From: Parastagonospora avenae f. sp. tritici 18332-5
Taxonomy: Eukaryota; Ascomycota; Dothideomycetes; Pleosporales; Phaeosphaeriaceae
NCBI GenBank assembly: GCA_022559985.1
Contig: JAFJTR010000057.1
Span: forward strand, 1 to 64,000
Direction of reading: 5' to 3'
DNA length: 64,000 nt
The translations under genes were made by a program, and so were the position numbers. Under the pieces are notes generated by a model. The model had not been told where the DNA came from, ran no database searches, and saw nothing but the letters and a program-made list of their open reading frames with translations. Positions within the stretch are counted from its first letter, which is position 1. Each line of letters begins with the position of its first letter. This document shows positions 12,215 to 22,960 of the stretch, piece after piece.

Positions 12215-13768
12215 TCATAGCAAGCCCGCAGCTTCCAAGTCTTTGTAGACCTTTTCGGGCATGATGTTGCCCTCATTGTCCTCCATCTCTACCACGTTCT
12301 CCGCCTGCGTCTTTTCTTTCTTCTTGTCCTTCTGGATCTTCTTCCATAGGGTCTCGGCTTCCTGGATGCTGGTGATTTCTCTGAATAGCGTCGTGTTTGT
12401 GATGCCCAGACACTTGAGACCGTGAATGTGGCGAGGTTCGTTGAAGTGTTTGTCGAATGCGCGCCTACCCATGTAGACAAAGTTACCGCAGATCTCGCAG
12501 GGGAACTCTACACCCAGACCGTGAAGCTTGTACAACCAGAAGGGGATGGGCTTGCCGTCCCATGCAAGAGGGAGCTTCAGTGGGTTGTAAATCTTATCCT
12601 CTTCCTCAGAGTCGTGCTGCTCCTCGTTTTCCCCGCCGGCGGGCGTCTCAGAGTACAGCTGCTCTAGCTCTTGCTGGCGCTCGCGTTCGGTCATGCCCTG
12701 CTTCCGCTCGACGTTGACCTTGGTATCGCTGCGCTCGGTCTGCATGGCCGCAGCCAGTTTCTTGATTCTAAATTCCCGTTCAGCCACAGCACGCTCCTTG
12801 AAGCGCTGGAGGTCTGATGACGCGCCGTTGGTTTTGGCAGCCACACCGTTCGTTGGGGCGTCTTGGTTCTCCTGCATCGCCTTCTTATGTTTCTTGCCCG
12901 TCAAATGCGCAGTGTAAACCGACTCTTTGGCAAAGTCCTTTTTACAGGCCGAGCACCAGAAGCCATCACCTTGCGCATCGCCGTTGGTTTCAGCCGCTGC
13001 TGGCACAATCTTCTCCCAACCTGGAACCTCGTCCTTTGCCCACAACTCCTCAAACTCCTTGTCAAAGTTAGCGAAGAGCTTGTCAAGGTTCTCCAGTGGC
13101 TTTGTTCGGCGCATGAACTGCTCGAGATAGTCTTGTAACGCTTTGAGATATTGAAAGTAAGACTCGGACTTCTTCTGGTCGCGGCGAATGTTGTTTTGTG
13201 GTGGAGAAAATGCGTCGAAGAGGTCGAGGTATTGCAGGTAGGTCAAGCGGCGCGAATGCGAGTGAACGGGAAGGTTCAGATACTGGACGTGCAATACAGT
13301 GAGGTCGAAGAAGCGCCCAGAGCCTTCCTCGCCAGTGAACATGGAATCGATGAAAGCAATTGAAGAGCCGCGGTCCTCAGGCGATCGCTTCTTGTACGCC
13401 TTCTCGAGGTTCTCGACGGGCTCATTGGGGTAGCGGTTATGGTGCTCCTTGATGGTCGCAATATCAGTCTTGAACGAGTCCATGGGTTCGCCGAGCGTGA
13501 GGTTGCGCAATTCCTCCTCGCGTGCGCCGCCCTCATCCTCATAGATGGTGAATAAGCGGCGCGATAGGATTTCGATTTGCTGGAGGTATTTCGCGATTTC
13601 ATGGTCGCGTGCTAGGCGGTCGCGGATCTAGAATGAGGTCAATACGATGACTGCGACAGGGACGGGGAGACGACGTACATGTGGTGGGTCCTCAAGCAGG
13701 AGGTCGGCACATGCATCCTCGAGGCGCTCCAACTCCTCGTGGATGTGGCGCTGTTCTTCCAAGAGCAT
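12215..13768 (-). CDS. prp9: Splicing factor SF3A subunit 3 (SF3a60/Prp9)
   Basis: Two exons, 13768-13679 and 13627-12215 (500 residues). SF3a60 is a U2 snRNP subunit that helps U2 bind the branch site during prespliceosome assembly in the nucleus. Seen here: the helical N-terminus beginning MLLEEQRHIHEELERLEDA, a middle C2H2 zinc finger (FWCSACKKDFAKESVYTAHL), and the C-terminal zinc-finger block typical of the family (CEICGNFVYMGRRAFDKHF, then EPRHIHGLKCLGI) with the NPLKLPLAWDGKPIP linker before it. Length matches the family. The start is the MLLEEQ methionine, the usual beginning of fungal orthologues. The gene is divergent from the eIF4A-III helicase gene with about 240 nt between start codons. 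Confidence 0.93.
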
Positions 13769-14008
13769 TATTGCAGTCGCCTATGAGATATGAGTAATGC
13801 GTCGGCAGCAGTCGATGAGCAGTGTGCAAACCTTTGGCGGCGTTGACGTTGGAGACGAGCTGGAGCTCTCGCGGCGCGAGATATTTCCAACGCGCTAGCG
13901 CAATGATTCGCCCGATGTTCTGCCGCCGGCGCTCCAAACTTTCTTGCGCAACCATCGACCTCACCACCACTTTGATACACCAAAACTAAAATCTAAATCC
14001 ACGTCGCC

Positions 14009-15302
14009 ATGGCCGACGGAATCGATCGAAATGCGGACGAAAAGATGGAATTCTCCACCTCCAAGGAAGTCACCGTGGCGCCGACCTTCGAGGCCATGCA
14101 CCTGAAGGAGAACCTGCTGCGCGGCATCTACGCCTACGGCTACGAGTCGCCTTCTGCAGTCCAGTCGCGTGCGATTGTCCAGGTCTGCAAAGGCCGTGAT
14201 ACCATCGCGCAGGCCCAGTCTGGAACGGGAAAGACGGCAACATTTTCCATCTCTATCCTCCAGGTCATCGACACAGCAGTGCGCGAGACGCAGGGTAGGT
14301 CGAATCCGATCGCCGAAAACACGAGATACTGACCTTATGCAGCACTCGTACTTTCACCGACTCGTGAGCTGGCAACCCAGATCCAGTCAGTCATCATGGG
14401 TCTTGGCGACTACATGAACGTGCAGTGCCACGCGTGCATTGGAGGAACGAACGTGGGCGAGGACATCCGCAAGCTCGACTATGGCCAGCACGTGGTCTCA
14501 GGAACCCCAGGACGTGTCGCCGACATGATCCGTCGCCGCAACCTCCGCACGCGCAACATCAAAATGCTGGTTCTGGACGAGGCTGATGAACTGCTGAACC
14601 GCGGTTTCCGCGAGCAGATCTACGATGTGTACCGCTACCTCCCGCCTGCGACGCAAGTCGTTGTTGTCTCGGCGACGCTCCCATACGATGTCCTCGAGAT
14701 GACGACCAAGTTCATGACGGATCCTGTGCGCATTCTGGTCAAGCGTGACGAGTTGACGCTCGAGGGCCTCAAGCAGTACTTCATCGCCATTGAGAAGGAA
14801 GAGTGGAAGTTCGACACACTGTGTGATCTCTACGACACACTCACCATCACACAAGCAGTCATCTTCTGCAACACCCGCCGCAAGGTCGACTGGCTGACGG
14901 ACAAGATGCGCGAGGCCAACTTTACAGTGTCTTCAATGCACGGTGATATGCCGCAGAGGGAGCGCGATAGCATTATGCAGGATTTCCGCCAGGCCAACTC
15001 GCGCGTGCTGATTTCGACGGACGTCTGGGCGCGCGGCATCGACGTGCAACAAGTCTCGCTCGTCATCAACTACGACCTCCCATCGAACCGTGAAAACTAC
15101 ATCCACAGGATCGGTCGAAGTGGGCGTTTCGGACGCAAGGGTGTCGCCATCAACTTCGTCACACAGGAGGATGTTCGCATTCTCCGCGATATTGAGTGTA
15201 TGTATTTGAACCACTCTGCGGAAAAGCGACTAACAATGTGTAGTGTACTACTCAACTCAGATCGACGAGATGCCCATGAACGTTGCTGACCTGCTCGCCT
15301 AA
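14009..15302 (+). CDS. fal1: DEAD-box RNA helicase eIF4A-III / Fal1
   Basis: Three exons, 14009-14294, 14343-15197 and 15244-15302 (399 residues, the same length as yeast Fal1). Introns are 48 and 46 nt; the second has a GACTAACA branch site. All helicase motifs are visible in order: Q-motif region, SGTGKT (Walker A), PTRELA, GG, TPGR, VLDEADELL (DEAD), SAT, RVLISTD and HRIGRSGRFGRKG; the protein ends MNVADLLA. Fal1 is required for 18S rRNA maturation in yeast, and eIF4A-III is the core ATPase of the exon junction complex in most eukaryotes. The retained DVWARGIDVQQV segment favours the eIF4A-III/Fal1 branch over eIF4A itself. Located in nucleus and nucleolus by family knowledge. Confidence 0.95.
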
Positions 15303-16354
15303 GCCATAGATATGGCTCGAGTACGATCATAATCGATAATGAAAAGCAGCGGCAATTCGAGGACGCGGTCAATGTTTAGGACGTAGAAGCACTTGCAGCT
15401 TCGAGAAGTTGAGTGTGGAGGAAAGGGCCATGTAGCCAGGAAGTAAGTGCATGTTCGCTATCTGATCACTGAGCCATGACTAACGCAATCTCTTCGGACA
15501 GTACCAAATTGACATTTCACTGAACTACCAAACATACACAAACTCGGAAATTTGAGGACATATGGCTGCCAGAAGACACCGAGCGCATCTCAGTACGACC
15601 TGGAAATCTAACCTACAACAGGAAAAGCAGTCAACAGCGCAGATCGACACATCGTGTCCGACGGTAATTGCCTCGGAAGGAATACTTGCCGAACATGCTT
15701 CCAAAGCCATGCTCGCATCTTCCCATCTGAAACCTACACATCTTCAAGAGAAATTCGTCCATGCTTGTGGCGCCTAGCTGGATACGATGGAAATTCGACC
15801 AGATAATATCCTATTGATCGACTCTGCCAACGCAAGCATAGCCAGTTGGTAATCAACTTGCTCAAATCTGCTATTTGCTTCAAACTTGCCAATTCGCGAA
15901 AGGAAGTTGCTAGCATTTGGGGCATCAAAGCATCAATCTCATACTGAACTCAATGCATTCTCTCCGTCTTCCGCGTATCTGAATTTGATATCCCAATGTT
16001 GCCTCGAGTTGTCTCAAACACACGCGCCTTATCTCTTGCTACTTGGAAGAGAATGAGCCACAATACAAATGTGAAGACCCAGTAGTTGTTATTTCAAGAG
16101 GCCGTGTACATGATAATAGCTTTTGTGGCGATGGCCAGTTTGCTATTCTTGCGACCTTGCACAGGGAATGACATGGAATGTAACAGAAGATCATCTTGAT
16201 AATCTGATATTGATTTTCTTGTGCAATGGCGGGCGCGTATACGTATTTTGATGAAGCTGGGCCGTGCTAGTAGGCTCAAATCATCACTGCTGGGTATCAT
16301 CGTCGACCCTTTTCAACGCCCCAACGCCTCTCAAACTCCCGTACGACATGGCAT
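15303..16354. other. Convergent intergenic spacer
   Basis: About 1.05 kb between convergent genes; only short chance frames. Confidence 0.4.
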
Positions 16355-17240
16355 CTACGACGCATTCGCACCCTTGCCCTCCTTCCTATTTCCTCCCGCT
16401 CCCGTCCCCTCCTTAGTAGTCTCCTCCGGCTCACCCTCCTTCAATTTCTTCTCCCTCTCCTCCTCCCTCTTCCTTTCCAACTCCACCACCTTCTCGCGCG
16501 GACTATCCTCAATCAAATCGCTCTCGCCACTAAGTCCACTCCACTTGGGCAGCCCATCGGGAATATCCATGACCCTCTGGCCGTAAAACATATGGCAGCG
16601 GGGTTTAAAGTACGCCTTGTCCTCGTCGGTTTTGAGGTGCACGAGCGACGGGAAGAGCAGGATCATGTTGCGGCCCTCGTCCATGATGGGGCTGTGGCAG
16701 TACGAGCAGCGCACTTTGCAGGGCAGTTTGTGCTCGATGGATTTGTCCGTGGGGTCGTACCATTCGAGGGAGTGGTGGCCATGCGTGAAGTTGATGTCGG
16801 TTTTGTGGAAGATGGCGGCCCATTGGAAGGGGGCGGCTGTGCAATCCATCAATCAGCTTACAGTTATAGTTGTAGTTGGAGGGTGGAGATTGTGCCAACT
16901 CACCATGCTGCGTCTGGCACGTGGTGCAATGGCACAGTTTGCTGTCCAGCGGCTCCCGCCGACTGAGCTGGAATTGCACCTTGCCGCAGTGGCAGTTGGC
17001 TTCGTACTTGACGTCAAAGTCGTCGTTCTTCTCGTGTACGCGGTAAGGGGGACGCTGCTTCCACTCCGAGATACCCGTCGTCGACTCGCCGCGGCTCTGA
17101 TCTTTATCCATCCTGATGGCAGATCTGGAAAATGTGCGTTGGTGTCGCGTGAGGTGGTTAGCGAATAGTCTCGCTCTCGGCAACGCAGCTGAATGTGAAA
17201 GCAATGGCAGACGGCGAAGAGCAATTGCAGGTGCGGACAT
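16355..17240 (-). CDS. GFA-domain (CENP-V/GFA) zinc enzyme, probably mitochondrial
   Basis: Two exons, 17240-16904 and 16836-16355 (272 residues), with a GTGAGT donor and a CACAG acceptor. Residues 1-43 are Arg/Ser/Leu-rich with no acidic residue, like a mitochondrial targeting peptide. The GFA fold follows: zinc ligands NCHCGK (C83, C85) and LCHCTTCQ (C103, C105, C108), then a second-half site RCSYCHSPIMDEGRN. The tail from about residue 225 is a highly charged, Glu/Lys-rich segment that is unusual for the family and probably disordered. The prototype binds glutathione and S-hydroxymethyl-glutathione, but most fungal members have no proven substrate, so the reaction here is unassigned. A shorter protein from the methionine at residue 44 is possible. 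Confidence 0.85.
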
Positions 17241-17720
17241 GAAGGTAGTGTGTGAGAGAAAGAAGAGAGGACAGATTGATGTGGATTGCTACATGATTTC
17301 AGCAGTCATCATCATTGATTTTATTGTGGTGGAACGTCACTGCAGTTGAGCTCAGACCCTGACGTCACCATGATAATACAACACTCCCGCATTTTGTACT
17401 CTCGCACGACTCTCCGCGGGGATCGTTTTTGAAGGCCGATTCGATCAGCAAAACTCCTGTAGCGCCTGCGCTATCGCCATATGCGTGTGAAAAATAAGGG
17501 TCAAGGTGCGCCTTCAATGCTGTGTTTTGGGTGCCTATGCCGTTCATCATAAGCTCGTTAGTGCACCGGGCGATCGCGCATCATCCGCCACTAAACTGTA
17601 GCCCCGCGATCTAGAGTTCTAGTTTCAAGTTGTACATGGATGTGACCTCATTGTGGATATAGTGATCCCTGTAGGATGGTAAAAATGGGTGTGATGGTGT
17701 TGTACAACAGTCGGTCGTCC
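17241..17720. other. Intergenic spacer
   Basis: 480 nt between two minus-strand genes; should contain the promoter of the GFA gene and the 3' end of the phosphatase gene. No open frame of note. Confidence 0.4.
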
Positions 17721-20700
17721 TCAGGCCTGCTTCAAAGCCTTCTGGGCTTCTTTTGCTGTCAGACCAAACACATTAATCAGATAGTCGAGCCTGGAAACAT
17801 GTTAGAGAACGGAGCTTATGTCCTTCCAAACCGAGAGCTCACTTGATATCTCCAGCTATCCTCCGTCGCACAGCCTCAAACTCCACCTCAGCCTTGTCTT
17901 TGGTCGAGTCTTGCTTCTTTGCATTGATCGTCTTGACACGAATCTTGAACGTCCCGCTCACAGGTCGATGGTCTGACACTTTGATGGTGTCGTGTCTGCG
18001 GTAGTCCACTTGCTTGATCCTACCCAAGCCGCGGTACAGTAGACGGTCGCACCATGCAGGAGATCGCTGTTTGTCAGAGGTGTCGTAGTTGTCAGTCCCC
18101 GGATCATACTTGTAAGTCGGGGCAAAGGTGATGGGCGCTTCGATGAAAGCGCGCAGGCGGAAGCCAGGGTTGCGCTTGCGTGAGAGCAGCAGTTGATCGC
18201 GCTCGAGCAATTTTGGCAAGTTGCCTTCTTTGACCGCTTGGATGACAGTGTTTCGAGGCATGGCATCGATGCGGTAGTTGAGATCACCGTTGAGGATGCA
18301 GATCTCATGGTCAAGAATCATGGACCCATCGCCTCCGCCGACGAAGTAATTCTCGCAGTCAGAAGGCGACCGATTCTTCGGCAGAGGTGCCTGCTCCATA
18401 ATGGAAGCTGCATCGTTGTTGCGATGCACTGTCTGCGTCTGCCCAGCTGCAAGATGGCAGTTGATAAAGCATAACGATGAATCGTCGATGAAGAAGCGGA
18501 CGACGAGAGCGCCCTTGTTGCCAACTCGTCCACTAAAGCCAAGTTTGATCTCGGCTGCGCAAATGTCGCGTATATTGGGACGCTCTGATGCTTTGATAAA
18601 CACGCATGTGAAGAGACCGACAAGATTCGCGGTGTGAAGAAGCACGTAATTCTGCTTCGGACAGTGGTCATCCAGCACACGAATGAGATGATCGCGCCAT
18701 GCACGATATTGATGCGACATGTGTTCGCTGTCCGAGTCTTCCTTGTTCTTCTTCTTCTTGAAAAAGCTCTTGGCGGTGATTTTCTTGTTCTCCAAATCCA
18801 CCAATTCCTGGAAACCGAAGACGAGAATGTCTGGTGGATTCTCCGGCTCCAGGAGTTCCCGGAAGAAGTTGCGATCTTCCGCAGTGCCTCTTATTGTGTT
18901 GGGCTTTGTCGCGCCGGCATTCCATGTCATGATTCTGGCCGTAAGCTCTCGGAATTCGCAATACTCGGAGTCGCGCTGTTGCATCAAGTTTTCTGTCCCA
19001 GGTTAGTATTAAACTGCACAGAGTGTATGATTGACTTACCAAGCCAGTCGTTCTTCAGCATACCGTCCCATATACGGAGCATGGTGTCGGTGCCTAATGA
19101 CGCGACCTGAAATCTATCTAGCTTCCAGATACTTGTGCGGTCTGCCAATATCCCAGCGATGGGTTTATCGTGTGCTTTCCAATCCTTCAACACTTTCCAA
19201 GGTGTGCTCTTGGTGTCGTAGACATAGATCATGCCCGTGCTGTAGCCGGCCCACAGATTGTCGCCGACGCCAACAAGCGAACTGATTTTGTACAGACTTA
19301 CGTTGACGATGCCAAGACATACGAAATCTTTCTTAGAGTAAATCGTAACTTTGCCGTCAGTGTGCCCAAAGTACACTCGGTCGGGTTGACTGCTAATGAT
19401 AGCCCCGGAGGTCACTTCGCCTACATTTGCCTGCGACAGCGGATCTTGTGTCATTCTCTTGAAATAATTGCTGTCATCGGAGCGCTTGAAGACGCGGATC
19501 TCTTTGGACGACGCGACCCACAACTGCGAACCAGAGACGAGAGAAAAGGTGTGCCCCCTAGGCATGCCGAAAGTAAGGGGAGCTGAGCGTAAAGATGGTG
19601 TGCCTGTATCATCGATCGGCCAAATGTGTAATGTTCCACTGTCGTCTAAGGACCACACTTCGGAAGCGTATCTGAAAATCCTAACGATGGCACTCCGCGC
19701 GTGCGCATTAGCCTTGGTGAAGACTACGCTTTGTGTCGGAATGTCAATCTCCTGCATCTCGCCAGTGTTCGTGCCCAGCCACAGTCTTTTGCCTTCGTCT
19801 GCAATGTCCGGCGCAGGTCTGAATGCCACCGCTGTTGCCTTGACAGTGTCACCATGACTCAAGCTCATGAGCAATCTTCCGTTCAGCACATTCCATACGT
19901 TTGTGACATATCCAGTTGTGCATATGTAATCTCCGCAAACTGCAAATAGCTTGGTTTCGTAGCCTGTGGGTATCCCACTAACATTGTCAGGGAATACTGG
20001 TGGTCGTCTATTCGCCTGCGAGGAGTCCGGATAGTCAGTTAGTGCAGTTGCGGGTTGCTTCTCGGGCGCATTGTCTGATTCATCCGAATCATAACTATAA
20101 GGTTGCGCAAGAGGTGCAGGTGCTGGCGCGGACATTCGCGTTGGTGTGGGTGCAGGCGGCGGAGCTGGTCGCTTGAACTCCCCAGAATTTCGAGGAGGTG
20201 GCGGTTTAGGAGGCTCTAGTGATTTTGCAGGACTTTGCAAGCCAGATGCATTTGCGGTCTGTGTCCGCCGAGGCGGAGGCATGAATGCATTGCTGCCTTC
20301 TCCAAGTCCACTCGGGCGCGATTGATCAAATGATCTTCGCACTGGGAGGTCGGGCGCTTGCACTCTCTGCAACTGTACGCTTTTCCGCAAATCGTAGTTG
20401 TCCTTTTCTCTCCGGACTGGCAACGCAGGGCGAGCTTCTGGCATGTCGCTGGGTGACGGTAGCGGAGGTACGTTCTTTGATGGCTTGAGAGACGACTCTG
20501 CGGCTTGTAGCTTCTCAGCTACGGCATGGTGCACAGGCGGAGGCGGGAAATAGCCATCCTTGGGTCCCATGTATTTGGGTTTCGAAAACCCCGGTATTAC
20601 AGGCGGAGACGGCGCCTTTGCGCTTCCGCTACTACTTGGAGGTGTGCTAAAAGGCGACACATCCGCAGCTTCCGCAGATGATTCTGGGGCGAGCGAGGTT

Positions 20701-21481
20701 CGGGACACTGGGGTCGGTTCTGCGGAATGTGACTTGCTGGGTATCTTGGGCTTTCCAGCTCGATTTATCGGAGGAGGCACCGGAGGCGCAGACGAAATTG
20801 GACGGTCGTTCTTGCGTGGATCTGCAGCAGGCCCTGTCCCAGTATGTTGTGGAAACAATGGTCTTGAGTCTACAGCAGGTGTCCCATCGCGACTGGGTAG
20901 CTTGAATCTACCACCATTTGTAGCAGATCCTGGAGTGGTCGGAGAGTCTAGAGCTGCGTGCGATTTCGGTCGGGACGGTTTGGGCGAATGCACTGGAGAC
21001 GCATATTGTTTTGGAGGCGACTTTGGTGACTGGACCATGACCTTTGGCGGTGATCTTGATCTTGACTTGGTGGGCGACCTCGGCGGAGAAAAGGCCATCA
21101 TAGACGTTGGCCTAGGCTTGGAATTGCTCCATGGCATGCGAACCGTGCTTGCCCGTGGTGTCACTGTGCCGGCGCCATTCAGGTTTGTCAGACTGGGAGA
21201 GTTGCGGCCCATACGCTCCCTAGGCATGTCCAGTGATATGCGCCCATCGCTCCTTCTGCTGTCCTCTGCTACTGCGAGTCGGTCGTTCGGGGCTGGGGAG
21301 CGTTGCCGTGGGGTCGCAGGGGCCGGCTGTGAGGGTTTGTTGGAGCTCATCATGTTTTCGAACCGTGCCCGAAGGTCGGAGACTGGCTTCTGCATGATAC
21401 TATCAGCATACAGCTCTTCCCATATATCATGCCACCTACAATGGACGAGCCATCCGTGTTTTCTTCTGTTTCGTTCGCCAT
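17721..21481 (-). CDS. WD40-inositol polyphosphate 5-phosphatase fusion protein
   Basis: Four exons, 21481-21440, 21389-19040, 18992-17843 and 17790-17721, giving 1203 residues; all junctions are GT-AG and in phase. Order: a short N-terminus with KPVSDLRARFENM, then about 450 residues of Pro/Ser-rich, SH3-ligand-like sequence, then a WD40-type beta propeller (about 480-800: VTNVWN, LWLGTNTGEMQEID, LWAGYSTGMIYVYD, MLRIWD), then the phosphatase domain (about 810-1170). Catalytic motifs are present: LNGDLNYRID and RSPAWCDRLLYRG, with SDHRPVSG behind them, so it should be active on the 5-phosphate of PI(4,5)P2 or related lipids. The last exon encodes a short helix (LINVFGLTAKEAQKALKQA). Propeller plus 5-phosphatase is a known filamentous-fungal architecture; a role in membrane traffic or actin is inferred. 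Confidence 0.92.
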
Positions 21482-22134
21482 GGTGATGTGGACAGCCTGG
21501 TCAGCCGGCAGCAGGAGGTAGCTTGTAGCTTCTCATCGACGGTCCAGGACCAGTTCCCATTGAGCGCTGACTGCGGTGGTGGTGAGTGGGTGGTGGTGGG
21601 CAGTCATGCGACGCAGAGTCCCAACGGCGACAATTTTGACGTGTTCAAGGCTTGTGGAGACCGTCTTGCGCACTGTGGACTGGCTCGGGCGGCGATCTGA
21701 CTCTGTGCGGGCAGACGCGTATACGTTGTATGCTAAGAATGCTCGACCAGGGACCACGGCTTTGGCGGGGACGAGGGTGCGAGGGTGCGAGGTGTTTCAG
21801 CGGCGGCCGGCGGATGCGGTGCGGCAGTGCACGTCTTTGTGCCAGTGAAGAAGCAGCCGAGAGTGAATGTCAGTATGCGGCGAGCATCGGGAGTCTTGCA
21901 GGCGGTGGTGCCCTGGTGACAGGTGCAGCGTGCCTGACATGACCTGCTGCTGTCATTGCGCTTGGGCGCCCATAAAACCTCCGGGGACCCTGTGCACACC
22001 AACGCGACCCAGATGCAGCCCTCAGGCACCTAGCGAATAGCAACACGACGGAACAAACCGCCCAGCACGCTCTCCAAGCATCGTCAGTTTGTTCGGTCCG
22101 CACGCCAAAGACACCTCACCGTCGCCGCCCAGCC
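21482..22134. other. Divergent promoter region
   Basis: 653 nt between the divergent phosphatase and CHY zinc-finger genes. G-rich GGTGGT tracts occur at about 21573-21600. No gene supported. Confidence 0.4.
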
Positions 22135-22718
22135 ATGTGGTAAGCACACGCGAACCTTGTCTATAGAGAGACCCCGTATCACCTCCGCCACTGACACAAG
22201 CCGCAGCAAACACGTCCTGAACGCCCAGGTTTCCATCCGCTCGCCATGCTGTGGGTCCGCCGCAATGTTTGGAACAGAATGAAGGCTCATGACAGCCAGG
22301 CAAAAAATGGTTCGACTGCGCAGAGTGCCACGCCGAGCAGGCCGACCACCCGCTGATGCAGACGTTTGACATGACTTTTATATGCAAAAAGTGCAAAAAG
22401 GCGTTTCGCAAGGATGCACGTGAATTCGAGGATGCGTGAGTGTCTGCGCACAGGCTGTGTGGCACATTTGCTGAATGAGGGGTAGCGACGAATACTGCCC
22501 GCACTGCGACAACCACTTCGTGCTCGACGCCAAAACGCCCAAAGCGTCCATCCAGGTCGAGGGCGAAGATGCGCGCATTGACTCGAGGTACGGACTGGTG
22601 CACCGCTGTATGCATCGCAAGCTCACCACTGCACAGAATGATCAAGGACGAGCGTGTGCAACAAGACACGCCGCGCTCCATCTTCGACGTGAAGGAGGCT
22701 CCGAACAAGCTGGGTTGA
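22135..22718 (+). CDS. CHY-type zinc-finger protein
   Basis: Five exons, 22135-22139, 22207-22250, 22300-22435, 22486-22587 and 22637-22718 (122 residues). The first coding exon is only ATGTG; splicing completes codon 2 as Cys and yields the conserved MCKHVLNAQ start. The reading frame is scattered in pieces of 5-136 nt, so simple open-frame searches miss the gene. Ligands: C2 and H4, SPCCKKWFDCAECHAEQ with H36-type residues, CKKCKKAFRKD and EYCPHCDNHFVLDAK, matching the CHY zinc-finger family related to yeast Hot13, a zinc-binding factor that helps the Mia40-Erv1 relay in the mitochondrial intermembrane space. The C-terminus (MIKDERV, SIFDVKEAPNKLG) is shared by fungal members. It is convergent with the proteasome gene 243 nt away. 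Introns are 49-67 nt. Confidence 0.88.
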
Positions 22719-22743
22719 GGGAGGAGAGGGGTAGAGTTAGGAT

Positions 22744-22775
22744 GAGACGACGAGACGACGAGACGATGAGACGAG
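22744..22775. repeat. Four 8-nt tandem repeats
   Basis: GAGACGAC twice, then GAGACGAT and GAGACGAG, in the 3' flank of the CHY gene. Short microsatellite, no inferred role. Confidence 0.8.
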
Positions 22776-22960
22776 ATACCACACCAAAACGCCGAGCCGA
22801 GCAACATCTCGGAACACGTGAACATGGGAGGAACAACTGGGAGCAGTGCTAGATATGCCATACTATGAGCACTAGCCGGCTGCGTCTATAGCGTACAGTC
22901 ATCAAGTCTGCCATTTAGACGCCGTGCTGTTCGTGGGAGCCATCAATCATAACTACTCAT

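Noticed and set aside
20560..21486. 308-codon plus-strand open frame
   Set aside because: It is antisense to the proline-rich part of the WD40-phosphatase gene; the Gly/Leu-rich sequence is what the complement of Pro/Ser codons gives, and it has no domain.
22022..22861. 279-codon minus-strand open frame
   Set aside because: It is antisense to the spliced CHY zinc-finger gene, whose exons give a conserved protein; the open frame does not.
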